DNA of 34,774 nucleotides from a gamma proteobacterium symbiont of Bathyaustriella thionipta (lineage in GTDB: Bacteria; Pseudomonadota; Gammaproteobacteria; GRL18), in NCBI GenBank assembly GCA_025656775.1, contig JAHXHI010000104.1, positions 1 through 34,774 on the forward strand, in the 5' to 3' direction. The position numbers and the translations under genes were made by a program. The notes under the pieces were generated by a model that saw nothing but the letters and a program-made list of their open reading frames with translations, made no database searches and was not told the DNA's origin. Positions within the stretch are counted from its first letter, which is position 1. Every line of letters begins with the position of its first letter. Positions 18,132 through 28,471 of this stretch are shown one piece after another.

Positions 18132-19406
18132 ATGACACAACAATCAAATCCACATTTTGATATTATTATTGTTGGCGGCGGTATGGCTGGAGCCACTATG
18201 GCGCTTGCTCTGGCACCATTAAAATTGAGCCTTGCTGTCATTGAAGCACATCCTTATCAGGATGAGAAAACTCAGCCCAGCTTTGATGACCGATGCCTGG
18301 CTCTGGCATGGAGCTCAAGACAGATTTATCATGCCATGGGAATATGGGATAAGCTGGCACAATGTGATGGTGATGGTTTTGCCGCCATAAAACATATTCA
18401 TATCTCTGACCGGGGACATCTGGGAATTACCCGGCTTGATCATCAAAAAGAAGGTGTGCCGGCTCTTGGCTATGTGGTAGAAAGTCGTGTTGTGGGTGAA
18501 GTTCTGCTGCATGAAATGCAGAACACTGACAATATAAGCATTTTTTCCCCGGCAACTGTTCAGCAAGTAGAAACAAGCACTGAACAAGTCAAAGTCAGTA
18601 TTCAGTTTGAGCAAAAGACACAGAGTATGACCGCTGGATTAATGATTGTAGCTGACGGTGTTAATTCTCGAACCAGAGCCTCTCTCGGGATTCAGATTAA
18701 TCAGCAGTCTTATGCACAAACAGCTATCATTGCGAATATAGAAACAGAAATGCCCCACCAGAATGTGGCCTATGAGCGCTTTACTGACTCCGGACCGCTT
18801 GCTGTTCTTCCGCTAACCCGTAATCGCTGTTCTCTGGTGTGGACTGCCCGTGATGATCAGGTTGCTGATATTATGGCAATGAATGATGCTGAATTTCTCA
18901 GCGCATTGCAGCAGCGCTTTGGCTATCGTCTGGGACAAATTATCAGGACCGGACGCAGAGCAGCCTATCCATTAGTACTGATGACTATCAATAATGATAC
19001 TTTAGCTCATCAAAACCGGATTGCACTGATTGGCAATGCCGCTCATGGTGTACATCCGGTAGCAGGACAGGGCTTTAATCTTGGACTGCGTGATATTTCT
19101 GCATTAGCGGAATTAATTGCTGCAGAAATGCAGCACACTAAACAGGGTGATCCAGGTAATAAAGATTTATTAACAGCCTATTGGCAATGGCGTCAGGCAG
19201 ATATTCGACAAGTGACTAATATTACCAATAGTCTGATTAAACTTTTTTCAAATCAGTCAACCCCCCTTGCTGTATTGAGAAACTCGGGACTATTGATGGC
19301 TGATATCATGTCACCCCTTAAGCATGCTATTGCTCATGAAGCAATGGGCAGCGGTAAACTGCAGGGCAAATTAAGTAAAATGGCTGTGGGCCGGTCACTT
19401 TATTAA
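18132..19406 (+). CDS. ubiH: 2-octaprenyl-6-methoxyphenol hydroxylase, UbiH-type FAD monooxygenase
   Basis: DIIIVGGGMAGATMALALAPL, DDRCLALAWSSRQI, LIGNAAHGVHPVAGQGFNLGLRD; follows pepP. Confidence 0.9.
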   Translation: MTQQSNPHFDIIIVGGGMAGATMALALAPLKLSLAVIEAHPYQDEKTQPSFDDRCLALAWSSRQIYHAMGIWDKLAQCDGDGFAAIKHIHISDRGHLGITRLDHQKEGVPALGYVVESRVVGEVLLHEMQNTDNISIFSPATVQQVETSTEQVKVSIQFEQKTQSMTAGLMIVADGVNSRTRASLGIQINQQSYAQTAIIANIETEMPHQNVAYERFTDSGPLAVLPLTRNRCSLVWTARDDQVADIMAMNDAEFLSALQQRFGYRLGQIIRTGRRAAYPLVLMTINNDTLAHQNRIALIGNAAHGVHPVAGQGFNLGLRDISALAELIAAEMQHTKQGDPGNKDLLTAYWQWRQADIRQVTNITNSLIKLFSNQSTPLAVLRNSGLLMADIMSPLKHAIAHEAMGSGKLQGKLSKMAVGRSLY

Positions 19407-19508
19407 ATACGCTTTTAAAAAACGATAAATTCAGGATTACAGGTTAAATTATCGATATCAAGAAAGCGATGTTCAGTCGTTATAGATTGATGTCAGGTTG
19501 GATAATAT

Positions 19509-20768
19509 ATGGCAAATACAAATACAATAAATGATAAAAAAGCTTACGATATTATTATTGTCGGCGGTGGCATGGTTGGCGCAACTCTGGCTTGTGCACT
19601 GGGTAATAGTGCAATGAAAGTCGCTGTTATTGAAGCACATCAAAGTGATTTTAACTGGTCGGAAAATTCTCATGATATTCGTGTCAGTGCACTCACCCAT
19701 GCCAGTCAGCATATATTTGAAAACCTGGGTGTCTGGCCGTCAATGCAGCATGATGGTGTCGCTGCCTATAATAAAATGAATGTCTGGGATGCCAGTGGGC
19801 AGGGACAAATTCACTTTAATAGTGTTGAAGTGGGTCAGGTGGACCTGGGTCATATTGTTGAAAACCGGGTAATTCAAAAAGCGGTACAAAAGAAATTAGC
19901 AGATTTTGAAAATATTGATTTATTAATGCCGCTACAGCTGCAGTCAATGACTCTGAGTGAAAGCGGAGCTGAACTTATTACCAGCGATGGCCAGCACTTG
20001 AGTGCCGAGTTGGTGGTGGGTGCTGATGGTGCTAATTCCTGGGTAAGAAAACAAGCCGATATTGCTCTGAATAGCTGGGCCTATCATCAAACAGCCGTGG
20101 TGTGTAATGTTAAAACATCTGAGTCTCATCAGGATGCCTGCTGGCAGCAATTTATGCCCGAAGGTCCACTGGCCTTTTTACCATTAGCTGATGGACAAAG
20201 TTCTATTGTCTGGTCAACTACGGAAGAAAAATCACAAGCTCTGGTTAATATGGATGAAAAGTCCTTTAATCAGGAACTGCAAATGACTTTTGGCAGCTCT
20301 TTAGGGCGAATTCAACTGACTTCAGAGCGGGGTGCTTTTCCGTTACGCTTGAGACATGCTAAACACTATGTTCAGGAACATCTGGCACTTGTTGGTGATG
20401 CAGCACATACGGTACACCCGTTGGCAGGACAGGGTGTAAACCTGGGGTTACTGGATGCGGTGGTGCTGGCCGAAGAAGTAATTCGAGCTCATGAAAAAAA
20501 GCGTGCCCTGGGAGCTTTGTCTACCTTAAGACGTTACGAGCGCCGCAGAAAAGTGGATAATATTGCGATGCTGGCCGCTATGGATGCTTTTAAACGTTTG
20601 TTCAGTAATGATATCACGCCACTTAAACTACTACGTAATGCAGGCTTAAACCTTGCTGATAAGTTTACTCCGTTTAAGAATCTGATGATCAAACGTGCCA
20701 TGGGGTATTCAGGTACGGGCTTAAATGAACCCTTGCCTCATTTAGCCAGAATGAACCTTGATTTATAA
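19509..20768 (+). CDS. ubiI: UbiI-type ubiquinone biosynthesis FAD monooxygenase
   Basis: DIIIVGGGMVGATLACALGN, DIRVSALTHASQHIFENLGVW, LVGDAAHTVHPLAGQGVNLGLLD; pepP-ubiH-ubiI synteny. Confidence 0.85.
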   Translation: MANTNTINDKKAYDIIIVGGGMVGATLACALGNSAMKVAVIEAHQSDFNWSENSHDIRVSALTHASQHIFENLGVWPSMQHDGVAAYNKMNVWDASGQGQIHFNSVEVGQVDLGHIVENRVIQKAVQKKLADFENIDLLMPLQLQSMTLSESGAELITSDGQHLSAELVVGADGANSWVRKQADIALNSWAYHQTAVVCNVKTSESHQDACWQQFMPEGPLAFLPLADGQSSIVWSTTEEKSQALVNMDEKSFNQELQMTFGSSLGRIQLTSERGAFPLRLRHAKHYVQEHLALVGDAAHTVHPLAGQGVNLGLLDAVVLAEEVIRAHEKKRALGALSTLRRYERRRKVDNIAMLAAMDAFKRLFSNDITPLKLLRNAGLNLADKFTPFKNLMIKRAMGYSGTGLNEPLPHLARMNLDL

Positions 20769-20921
20769 TATTAATCGACATCTTAAATACACTATTCATG
20801 CTGCGTAATGTATTCATGGTTTTTAACTGCATGGGTGAATTTTTTTTGCAGAAAACTCAGCAATGCAGGCTGTAATTGACACAACCGCTCAACATAAAGT
20901 GATATAAATTTATCTGTTATT

Positions 20922-21968
20922 TTATTTTTTAAAAATAACACTATGGGTAATATCTAACTTAATCCCTAACAGACTATTAATCGCATGATTATGGTGGCTG
21001 GGAGTGATGCATAATACATGACTGTTATCATTAATTTTCAAGGTAAATAAAAATTCAGCACCGCGAAATATCTTGTCAGTAATCTCTAATTGATAGCTGC
21101 TATCATCATCGTGAACAATATCATCCGGTCGGATAAGAATTTCTACCGGGGTATTTTCTCTGCAGCCTTCAGGCAGTGTGCCGTAAATAATTCCAAGTTC
21201 TGTTTTAATTGAATTGATGGTTAAAACCTTACCTGGCAGCATGACTCCCTGACCAATAAAATTTGCAGCGTATCTGCTGGCTGGTCTGTGGTAAAGGTTA
21301 TAAGGGGTATCCCATTGAATCATTTTACCCTGATGTAATAAACCGACCTTATCAGCCATGTCAAAGGCTTCCTGCTGATCATGTGTGACCAGAATGGCAG
21401 AAATTCCTTCATGTTTAATAATTTTTCTTACTTCGGTTGCAAGTTGTTCTCTCAGTGTGACATCAAGGCTGGAAAATGGCTCGTCCAGTAATAACAGATC
21501 AGGCTTTGGTGCTAATGCTCTTGCCAGTGCAACTCTTTGTTGCTGACCACCTGATAACTGGTGGGGAAATTTATCAGCAATGTCTGCCAGGCCTATTAAT
21601 TCAAGCAACTCACTGACACGTTGATTAACACGCTCTTTTGATTGTTTGAGCAGACCAAAGGCAATATTCTTTTTAATAGACATGTGAGGGAATAGCGCAA
21701 AGTCCTGAAACACCATGCCAATGTTTCTTTGTTCGGGTGGAGTATTGATCTGTCTGTCATTAATCATTTGATTGCGCAGACTGATTTCACCTTTATCCGG
21801 CTTTTCAAAGCCGGCAATACTGCGTAATAAGGTGGTTTTGCCACAGCCGCTTGAACCTAATAAACAGCCTATTTCGCCCTCATTCAATTCCAGCTCAACA
21901 TCTTTAATCACTTTATGGGCACCGTAACTGAGAGAAATATTATTTAATTGTAATAGTGCTTTAGTCAT
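20922..21968 (-). CDS. Fe3+-type ABC transporter ATP-binding protein (FbpC-like)
   Basis: LLGSSGCGKTTLLRSIAGFEKPDKG, LSGGQQQRVALARALAPKPDLLLLDEPFSSLD; likely start MTKALLQLNN at 21968. Confidence 0.9.
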   Translation of the reverse strand: MTKALLQLNNISLSYGAHKVIKDVELELNEGEIGCLLGSSGCGKTTLLRSIAGFEKPDKGEISLRNQMINDRQINTPPEQRNIGMVFQDFALFPHMSIKKNIAFGLLKQSKERVNQRVSELLELIGLADIADKFPHQLSGGQQQRVALARALAPKPDLLLLDEPFSSLDVTLREQLATEVRKIIKHEGISAILVTHDQQEAFDMADKVGLLHQGKMIQWDTPYNLYHRPASRYAANFIGQGVMLPGKVLTINSIKTELGIIYGTLPEGCRENTPVEILIRPDDIVHDDDSSYQLEITDKIFRGAEFLFTLKINDNSHVLCITPSHHNHAINSLLGIKLDITHSVIFKK

Positions 21969-23637
21969 TAGATGAAGGCTCTTGATTGGCTGATGGCTCA
22001 TAAAAATTCCTGGTGATGGACAGGCTGAGTAAAATAACAGGAATAATGCCTGTCAATACAATCATAATCGCTGCACTTGAGGCATCAGCTAGTCGTTCAT
22101 CGGCTGCCAGTTCATAAGCTCTGACAGCCAGTGTATTAAAATTAAATGGGCGTAATAATAAGGTGGCAGGCAGTTCTTTAAGTATGTCAACAAAAACCAG
22201 TAATACTGCCGTTAGTAATGTCGTGCGCATAATCGGAATATGGATTTTCTGTAAAACCTGAATTGGTTTATAGCCCATTGAGCGTGCAGCATCATCCATT
22301 GATGGTTTTATTTTCCCCAGAGAGGATTCAACTGAGCCTGTGGATACAGCCAGAAAGCGTACCAGATATGAAAAAACTAACGCAAACAATGTACCGGATA
22401 ATAAAAGTCCGGTGGAAAAATCAAACTGACTTCTGGTCCAGTCATCAACAGTGTTATCCAGCCAGGCAAAGGGTATAACAATACCAATGGCAATCACCGT
22501 TCCGGGAATGGCATAGCCCATCGAGGCAATTCGAACCATGAGATGAATAACAGGAGAATTTTTTAAGCGTTGACCATAGCTCATAAACAATGCCAGAATC
22601 AATGCCAGTATTGCGGTTACTATTGCCAGACTCAGACTGTGGAATACCAGAGTGTAAAAATCACTATTAATCATTTGCTCAGCGGTTTCAATGGTCCAGA
22701 CAGATAATTGCGCAAAAGGTAAACCGAAGCCAAGCAGCAGAGGTATCAGGCAGGTAATAAAAGCCAGCCAGCCTTTCTTAAACGTTAATTGAATACGTTT
22801 TGCATGCGCCTGATGACCAATATGCTGATGATAACGTGCCTGTCGCCGTGAAAAACGTTCAATAACGATCAAAACAAAAACAAATAATAATAAAATGGAC
22901 GCTAATTGTGATGCCGCAGAGGCATCACCCAGGCCAAACCAGGTACGAAAAATTCCGGTGGTAAAGGTGGTCACACCAAAATATTCTACGGTACCAAAAT
23001 CTGCCAGAGTTTCCATGAGGGCTAAAGAAAGCCCGGTCACAATGGCCGGTCTTGCCATCGGCAGGGCAATGGCAAAGAAACTTTTCCAGGGACCCATACC
23101 AAGAGAGCGGCTGGCTTCAAGAGTGACACTGGATTGTTCTAAAAATGCTGCGCGTGTGAGTAAATAAACATAGGGGTACAGAACCAGTGACAGCATCATC
23201 ATGGCACCGCCAATAGAACGTACTTCGGGAAACCAGTAGTCTCTTGCTCCCCAGCCAAAAGTTTCTCTGATAAGCGTTTGTACCGGACCGGAAAAATCTA
23301 ACATACCGGTATAAGTGTAGGCAATGATATAAGCAGGCATTGCTAATGGCAGCAATAATGCCCATTGAAAAATTTTTCGACCGGGAAATTCACAAAGACT
23401 GGTAAGCCAGGCAGTTGTGATACCAATACTTAATGTACCTAAGCTCACACCTAGCATCAATAACAGAGAATTAACAATATAATCAGAAAGTACGGTATCA
23501 ACAAGGTGGTTCCAGACATCACTGGGGCCTTGAAAAACAAAGCTGAAGACGGTGATCACCGGCACAGCAAAGAGCAGGGTGATAGTAAGGATACCAAGCT
23601 GCCAGCGATCAGTCATTTGTCTAAAGAATTGATACAA
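21961..23637 (-). CDS. Fe3+-type ABC transporter permease (FbpB-like, duplicated BPD permease)
   Basis: 558 aa; two inner-membrane permease modules (EASRSLGMGPWKSFFAIALPMARPAIVTG; DAARSMGYKPIQVLQKIHIPIMRTTLL). Confidence 0.9.
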   Translation of the reverse strand: MYQFFRQMTDRWQLGILTITLLFAVPVITVFSFVFQGPSDVWNHLVDTVLSDYIVNSLLLMLGVSLGTLSIGITTAWLTSLCEFPGRKIFQWALLLPLAMPAYIIAYTYTGMLDFSGPVQTLIRETFGWGARDYWFPEVRSIGGAMMMLSLVLYPYVYLLTRAAFLEQSSVTLEASRSLGMGPWKSFFAIALPMARPAIVTGLSLALMETLADFGTVEYFGVTTFTTGIFRTWFGLGDASAASQLASILLLFVFVLIVIERFSRRQARYHQHIGHQAHAKRIQLTFKKGWLAFITCLIPLLLGFGLPFAQLSVWTIETAEQMINSDFYTLVFHSLSLAIVTAILALILALFMSYGQRLKNSPVIHLMVRIASMGYAIPGTVIAIGIVIPFAWLDNTVDDWTRSQFDFSTGLLLSGTLFALVFSYLVRFLAVSTGSVESSLGKIKPSMDDAARSMGYKPIQVLQKIHIPIMRTTLLTAVLLVFVDILKELPATLLLRPFNFNTLAVRAYELAADERLADASSAAIMIVLTGIIPVILLSLSITRNFYEPSANQEPSSND

Positions 23638-23641
23638 TATG

Positions 23642-24712
23642 TTATTTCCAGCCAGCTCTATCCATTATTTTAACGGCTTGGGCATTATTAGCGCCTAATT
23701 GATTCAGATTAATCGTATCAGCTTTAAACTCGCCCCAGTTTTTGAGCAGTTCACTGGCAGCAACATCTTTGCGTACAGGGTATTCAAAGTTGACATCAGC
23801 ATACCAGCGTTGTGCTTTTTTGGTCGCTAGAAACTCAATCAGCTTTTGGGCGTTAGCGGTATTTTTTGCATATTTGGTTACACCGGCGCCGCTGACATTA
23901 ACATGAGTGCCACGGTCACCTTGATTGGGCCAGAAAATAGCGACCGCTTCTGCTGCCTTTTTTTGATCAGCCTTTTTACCTGTCAGCATTTTGCCATAAT
24001 AATAAGTATTAGCAATAGCAATATCACATTGACCTGAAGCGGCTCCTTTTATCTGATCACGATCCCCTACCTTAGGTTTACGTGCAAAATTTTTAACAAA
24101 GTCATTGGTCCATTGTTGTGCTTTGTCGTTGCCATCTGCAGCCAGCATGGAAGCCAGTAATGATTGATTATAGATGTTATTAGAAGAACGGATACAGATA
24201 CGGCCTTTAAACTGACTATCTGCTAATGCCTCATAAGTTGAAAGATCGTTAGGATCAACGCTGTCTTTGACATAAAAAATGGGTCTGGCACGCATAGAGA
24301 GCCCATACCAGTAGCCTTCAGGATCACGTAAATTATCAGGAATGGCATTGTTGAGAGCATCAGAGTTAATGGTCTGTAATACACCTGCTGATTTAGCACG
24401 ATATAACCGGACGGCATCAGTGGTAATAAATACATCAGCATGGGTATTTTTACCTTCTGACTTAATACGCTGCAGCAACGCATCAGCCTTACCGGTAATG
24501 AGGTTAACTTTAATACCTGTCTGCTCACTGAAGTCATCAATGATTGGTTTAATTAATGCCTCTTTTCGGGCAGAATAAAGATTGACTTCCTGTAAATTCT
24601 GAGCGGCATAAAGTGGCAGCGCAATAAGGCTGATCAATAAAACTCCCAGCAACCCTTTAAATGAACAGAATAAAAACGGTATTTTAGTGTATAAATTTTT
24701 TTTAAAAAACAT
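23642..24712 (-). CDS. Fe3+-type ABC transporter substrate-binding protein (FbpA-like)
   Basis: VNLYSARKEALIKPIIDDFSEQTGIKVNLITGKADALLQRIKSEGKNTHADVFITTDA; probable start at MFFKKNLY downstream of the track start. Confidence 0.9.
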   Translation of the reverse strand: MFFKKNLYTKIPFLFCSFKGLLGVLLISLIALPLYAAQNLQEVNLYSARKEALIKPIIDDFSEQTGIKVNLITGKADALLQRIKSEGKNTHADVFITTDAVRLYRAKSAGVLQTINSDALNNAIPDNLRDPEGYWYGLSMRARPIFYVKDSVDPNDLSTYEALADSQFKGRICIRSSNNIYNQSLLASMLAADGNDKAQQWTNDFVKNFARKPKVGDRDQIKGAASGQCDIAIANTYYYGKMLTGKKADQKKAAEAVAIFWPNQGDRGTHVNVSGAGVTKYAKNTANAQKLIEFLATKKAQRWYADVNFEYPVRKDVAASELLKNWGEFKADTINLNQLGANNAQAVKIMDRAGWK

Positions 24713-24831
24713 ATTTGCAAAACCCTCTGTTAAGTTAATGGATAAATCATACATATATAGCAACATTTATAAGAGGAAGAGTGTGCCTATCTCAGTTACA
24801 ATCATTTTTAACAACTAAAATTGAATAAAAA

Positions 24832-25272
24832 ATGAAAGATTTTGAAACAAGTACTTCAATATTAAGAATTTCTAATCAGGTCGTCATACCTGATCATGAA
24901 ATTGAGCTGAATTTTATTCGTGCTCAGGGTTCTGGCGGGCAAAATGTCAATAAAGTGTCAACCGCCGTGCATTTAAGGTTTGATATCAGAGGATCGTCAT
25001 TGCCGGCCATTTATAAAGAGCGGCTTGTGCAACACAAAGATCATCATATCAGCGCTGAAGGTATCATTATTATTAAGGCACAGCGTTTTCGTACGCAGGA
25101 AAAGAATCGTGAAGATGCCCGGCAGAGGTTACTGGAAATTATACAAAAAGCGATGGTGACCAGAAAAAAAAGAAAGCCGACTAAGCCGACACGAGGTTCG
25201 CAACGACGTCGTATGGAGAAAAAATCAAAGCAGGGTAAGCAAAAAGCCCTGAGACGAAAAGTGGATTATTAA
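24832..25272 (+). CDS. arfB: Alternative ribosome-rescue factor / peptidyl-tRNA hydrolase ArfB
   Basis: [24 protein letters not shown] (GGQ motif) and very basic C-terminal tail. Confidence 0.95.
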   Translation: MKDFETSTSILRISNQVVIPDHEIELNFIRAQGSGGQNVNKVSTAVHLRFDIRGSSLPAIYKERLVQHKDHHISAEGIIIIKAQRFRTQEKNREDARQRLLEIIQKAMVTRKKRKPTKPTRGSQRRRMEKKSKQGKQKALRRKVDY

Positions 25273-25360
25273 CTGTTTTATCAGTTTGAAGGTAATGCGA
25301 TCGACAAAGAGTATTTGCCTGCTAATTAAATAAACGGTATCATTACCCGCTCGATGCATA

Positions 25361-25550
25361 TCTGTATGGGAGAGAATGATTGTCAGCAATCATCACCGAA
25401 GGCGCAACTCACCCGGAAACGCTCAGGTTTCAGAACTGTACAGACCCAGGAATTTATTGATAATTCCTCGTTGACTCTGGAGAGAGATTGTAAGGTATCA
25501 ATCCACCGAAGGGGCTTAAGCTCTCAGGTAGTTGGACAGAGGGGTGAAAA
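25361..25550 (+). promoter_or_regulatory. Tandem glycine riboswitch
   Basis: Two aptamer-like units: gggagagaatg...atcaccgaaggcgcaac...ctcaggtttcagaactgtacaga and ctggagagagattg...atccaccgaaggggcttaagctctcaggtagttggacagaggggtg; upstream of gcv genes. Confidence 0.93.
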
Positions 25551-25688
25551 TAATCACTTAATCAGCGCTCATTTATCAGCGTGGTAAAGTGGCTATCTTC
25601 AAGCGCAGGATAAAAGTTTTTTCTTGCCACCCTGAATTGTTAAACTACATGATTATAATCCAGGGGTTATAATCCGAGACAGCGTAAA

Positions 25689-26678
25689 ATGAACACAGAG
25701 TCAGACGTATCACATCAGCAGACCGATAAGACGCTGAATAATCAGGGGTTAAAAATCACCCCGGCAAAACGAATTATTCCCGTTTTTGATCATTCAGACA
25801 AACCCAATTCATCTCGCATGCCGACTTATATTCGCCAGGCATTGACCGATAAAACTCACTTTTCTGAAACAGCATCCAGTGTACATGACAATAAGCTGGT
25901 CACTGTATGTGAAGAAGCTCATTGTCCTAATCGTAATGAGTGCTGGAATCGCGGTACTGCTACCTTTATGCTGCTGGGGGATACCTGTACCCGTGCCTGT
26001 GGCTTTTGTGCGGTAAAAACAGGCTCACCAGATAGTGTTGACCAGTCAGAGCCAGCCCGAATTACTCAAGCCGTATCAGAAATGGTATTAGATTTTGTGG
26101 TTCTCACCTCGGTTAATCGTGATGAGCTGCCGGATGGTGGAGCCACTATTTTTGCCAATACTTTGCTTGAATTACGAAAAATGAACTCAGCCATCGGAGT
26201 GGAATTTTTAACCCCGGATTTTAGAAGTTGTCAGGAAAAAGCCATTGCGATTGTGGCTGAGACTCTGGCTGTTGCTCCTTATAGCGGTGAAGAAGCGATA
26301 CGTCTCATCTGGGGGCATAATATTGAAACCGTACCTTCGTTATATAAAGAAGTTCGCAAAGGCAGTAAATATGAGCGTTCATTAGAAATGCTGCGCCTTG
26401 CTGCAGAAGTGAACGATGTAGAAACCAAGTCATCAATTATTTTAGGACTGGGTGAGACAGAAGAAGAAGTGTATCAGGTGATGCAGGACTTACGTGCCAA
26501 TCAAGTCAGTCGAATTGCTCTGGGACAATATCTCAGACCGACACGATACCACCTTCCGGTCAAAGAATATCTGGCACTGGAACAATTTTCAGAGTATGAA
26601 AAAATGGCTCAGGCACTTGGTTTCAGCTGGGTGAAATCCGGCCCAATGGTACGTTCATCGTATCATGCGGAAGAATAA
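25689..26678 (+). CDS. lipA: Lipoyl synthase (LipA-like), gcv-linked
   Basis: CEEAHCPNRNEC (auxiliary cluster), CTRACGFC (radical SAM), LGLGETEEEV, LGQYLRPTRYHLPV, VRSSYHAE. Confidence 0.92.
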   Translation: MNTESDVSHQQTDKTLNNQGLKITPAKRIIPVFDHSDKPNSSRMPTYIRQALTDKTHFSETASSVHDNKLVTVCEEAHCPNRNECWNRGTATFMLLGDTCTRACGFCAVKTGSPDSVDQSEPARITQAVSEMVLDFVVLTSVNRDELPDGGATIFANTLLELRKMNSAIGVEFLTPDFRSCQEKAIAIVAETLAVAPYSGEEAIRLIWGHNIETVPSLYKEVRKGSKYERSLEMLRLAAEVNDVETKSSIILGLGETEEEVYQVMQDLRANQVSRIALGQYLRPTRYHLPVKEYLALEQFSEYEKMAQALGFSWVKSGPMVRSSYHAEE

Positions 26679-26765
26679 TCAGATAGTGCTGCAGCATCTT
26701 TGTGCGCTGCCTTGTCCGGTATTATTTACATGTTTATAGACTTACAACAAAGTGAACAATTTATT

Positions 26766-27908
26766 ATGACTAATGACACTCTAAAACAAGCCTCTCTTAA
26801 AAAGACACCTCTTATTAAAGCCCATCAGAATATGGGAGCGAAGCTGGTTGATTTTGGCGGCTGGAATATGCCTATCCATTACGGTTCTCAAATCGATGAG
26901 CACCATTATGTCAGAAAACAAGCGGGCATGTTTGACGTATGCCATATGACGATTGTCGACTTACGCGGCAGCGAAGTGGTGGCTTATCTGGCAAAACTGC
27001 TGGCGAACGATGTGGCAAAAATTGCCGATAAACCAGGTAAGGCACTTTATAGCTGTATGCTCAATAATAGCGGTGGTGTGATCGATGATTTGATCATTTA
27101 TTCCATGGAATCCACCTGGGTTTGGGTGGTTGTAAACTCCGCTACCAGAGAAAAAGATATTGCCTGGATGCGTACGCAAATAGGTTCGATGGCTGTGGAT
27201 TTGAATGAGCGTGATGATTTAGCCATGATTGCGGTGCAAGGCCCTGATGCCAGAAAACTGGCCGCTCAGGCGCTGGGTGATGAAATTGCCGGTGCACAGG
27301 AGTTGAAACCCTTTAATGCCCTATTAATTAATGCCGGTGCTGAAAATGAACGTTTTGTGGCTCGTACGGGTTATACGGGTGAAGATGGTTATGAAATAGT
27401 ATGTGCCAATGATCAGGCTGAAGCCATGTGGAACCAGTTAGCTGATGCCGGTGTCAAGCCCTGTGGGTTAGGTGCCCGTGATACTCTGAGGCTTGAAGCA
27501 GGTATGAATCTTTACGGTAATGATATGGATGAAAACCAGTCGCCACTGGAAAGTGGTTTAAGCTGGACCGTTGATTTTAATAATGAACAACGTCAGTTTA
27601 TTGGTCGTGAGGCATTAGAAAAGCAAAAGAAACAGGGTTTAAAATATAAATTTGTCGGCCTGATCCTCAAGGGTAAAGGTATTTTACGAGCGCATCAAAA
27701 AGTAATGCTGGAAGGTGCTGGAGACGACACTAATGAAGGCGAGCTGACCAGTGGTAGTTTCTCGCCCACAATGCAGCAAGCCATTGGTTTTGCCAGAGTA
27801 CCGGTTGAGACAGGTGATAGCTGTCTGGTTGAAATACGAAAAAAACAATTAGCAGCGCAAGTGGTTAAATTACCATTTGTACGTCAGGGTAAGATTTTGG
27901 TTAATTAA
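26766..27908 (+). CDS. gcvT: Glycine cleavage system aminomethyltransferase T
   Basis: KKTPLIKAHQNMGAKLVDFGGWNMPIHYGSQIDEHHYVRKQAGMFDVCHM; start placed at MTNDTLKQ (26766). Confidence 0.95.
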   Translation: MTNDTLKQASLKKTPLIKAHQNMGAKLVDFGGWNMPIHYGSQIDEHHYVRKQAGMFDVCHMTIVDLRGSEVVAYLAKLLANDVAKIADKPGKALYSCMLNNSGGVIDDLIIYSMESTWVWVVVNSATREKDIAWMRTQIGSMAVDLNERDDLAMIAVQGPDARKLAAQALGDEIAGAQELKPFNALLINAGAENERFVARTGYTGEDGYEIVCANDQAEAMWNQLADAGVKPCGLGARDTLRLEAGMNLYGNDMDENQSPLESGLSWTVDFNNEQRQFIGREALEKQKKQGLKYKFVGLILKGKGILRAHQKVMLEGAGDDTNEGELTSGSFSPTMQQAIGFARVPVETGDSCLVEIRKKQLAAQVVKLPFVRQGKILVN

Positions 27909-27980
27909 ATCATAGACCTTTTATAATTTGGTAAACTAACAATAGTTAATAACACACATTCAAAATACAAGGTAAAAAAA

Positions 27981-28376
27981 ATGAGTGATATCCCAAAAGA
28001 ATTAAAATATACAACCTCCCATGAATGGGTTCGTACGGAAGATGACGGCTCACTAACCGTCGGTATCACTGAGCATGCTCAAGGTCTGTTAGGTGATATG
28101 GTTTTTGTTGAATTACCTGAAGTGGGTGATGACTTTGAAGCAGAACAGGATTGTGCTGTGGTTGAATCAGTGAAGGCTGCATCCGATATTTACTGCCCGA
28201 TTGAAGGGCAGGTCGTTGCAGTTAATGAGGAATTGGAAGACTCTCCAGAGCAGATTAATGTGAATGCCTATCATGAAGGCTGGATTTTCCGTATACAACC
28301 CGTTAATGCCAGTCATATTGATAATTTAATGGGAGCTGATGAATATGCTGAGTTGGTTGAATCTGAATCACACTAA
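27981..28376 (+). CDS. gcvH: Glycine cleavage system H protein
   Basis: [40 protein letters not shown]...[17 protein letters not shown] (lipoyl-lysine ESVKAAS). Confidence 0.97.
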   Translation: MSDIPKELKYTTSHEWVRTEDDGSLTVGITEHAQGLLGDMVFVELPEVGDDFEAEQDCAVVESVKAASDIYCPIEGQVVAVNEELEDSPEQINVNAYHEGWIFRIQPVNASHIDNLMGADEYAELVESESH

Positions 28377-28404
28377 TTAGTATCCATCCATTTATTCTGC
28401 ATTT

Positions 28405-28434
28405 AACTCCCCCCTTCTAAAGAAAGGGGGGGTT
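28405..28434 (+). terminator. G/C-run hairpin in the gcvH-gcvPA intergenic region
   Basis: aactCCCCCCTTctaaagAAAGGGGGGGtt followed by a weak T tract. Confidence 0.5.
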
Positions 28435-28471
28435 ATTTATAGTGACCTGTTTTTCTGTTTGAGATAAAAGA

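Noticed and set aside
20790-20921. Open minus-strand frame downstream of fbpC (..KITDKFISLYVERLCQLQPALLSFLQKKFTHAVKNHEYITQHE)
   Set aside because: No start codon in frame after the fbpC stop; insufficient evidence for a gene or a programmed frameshift.
23642-24831. Search for a Fur box upstream of the FbpA-like gene
   Set aside because: No convincing GATAATGATTATCATTATC-like palindrome was seen in the fbpA-arfB intergenic region.
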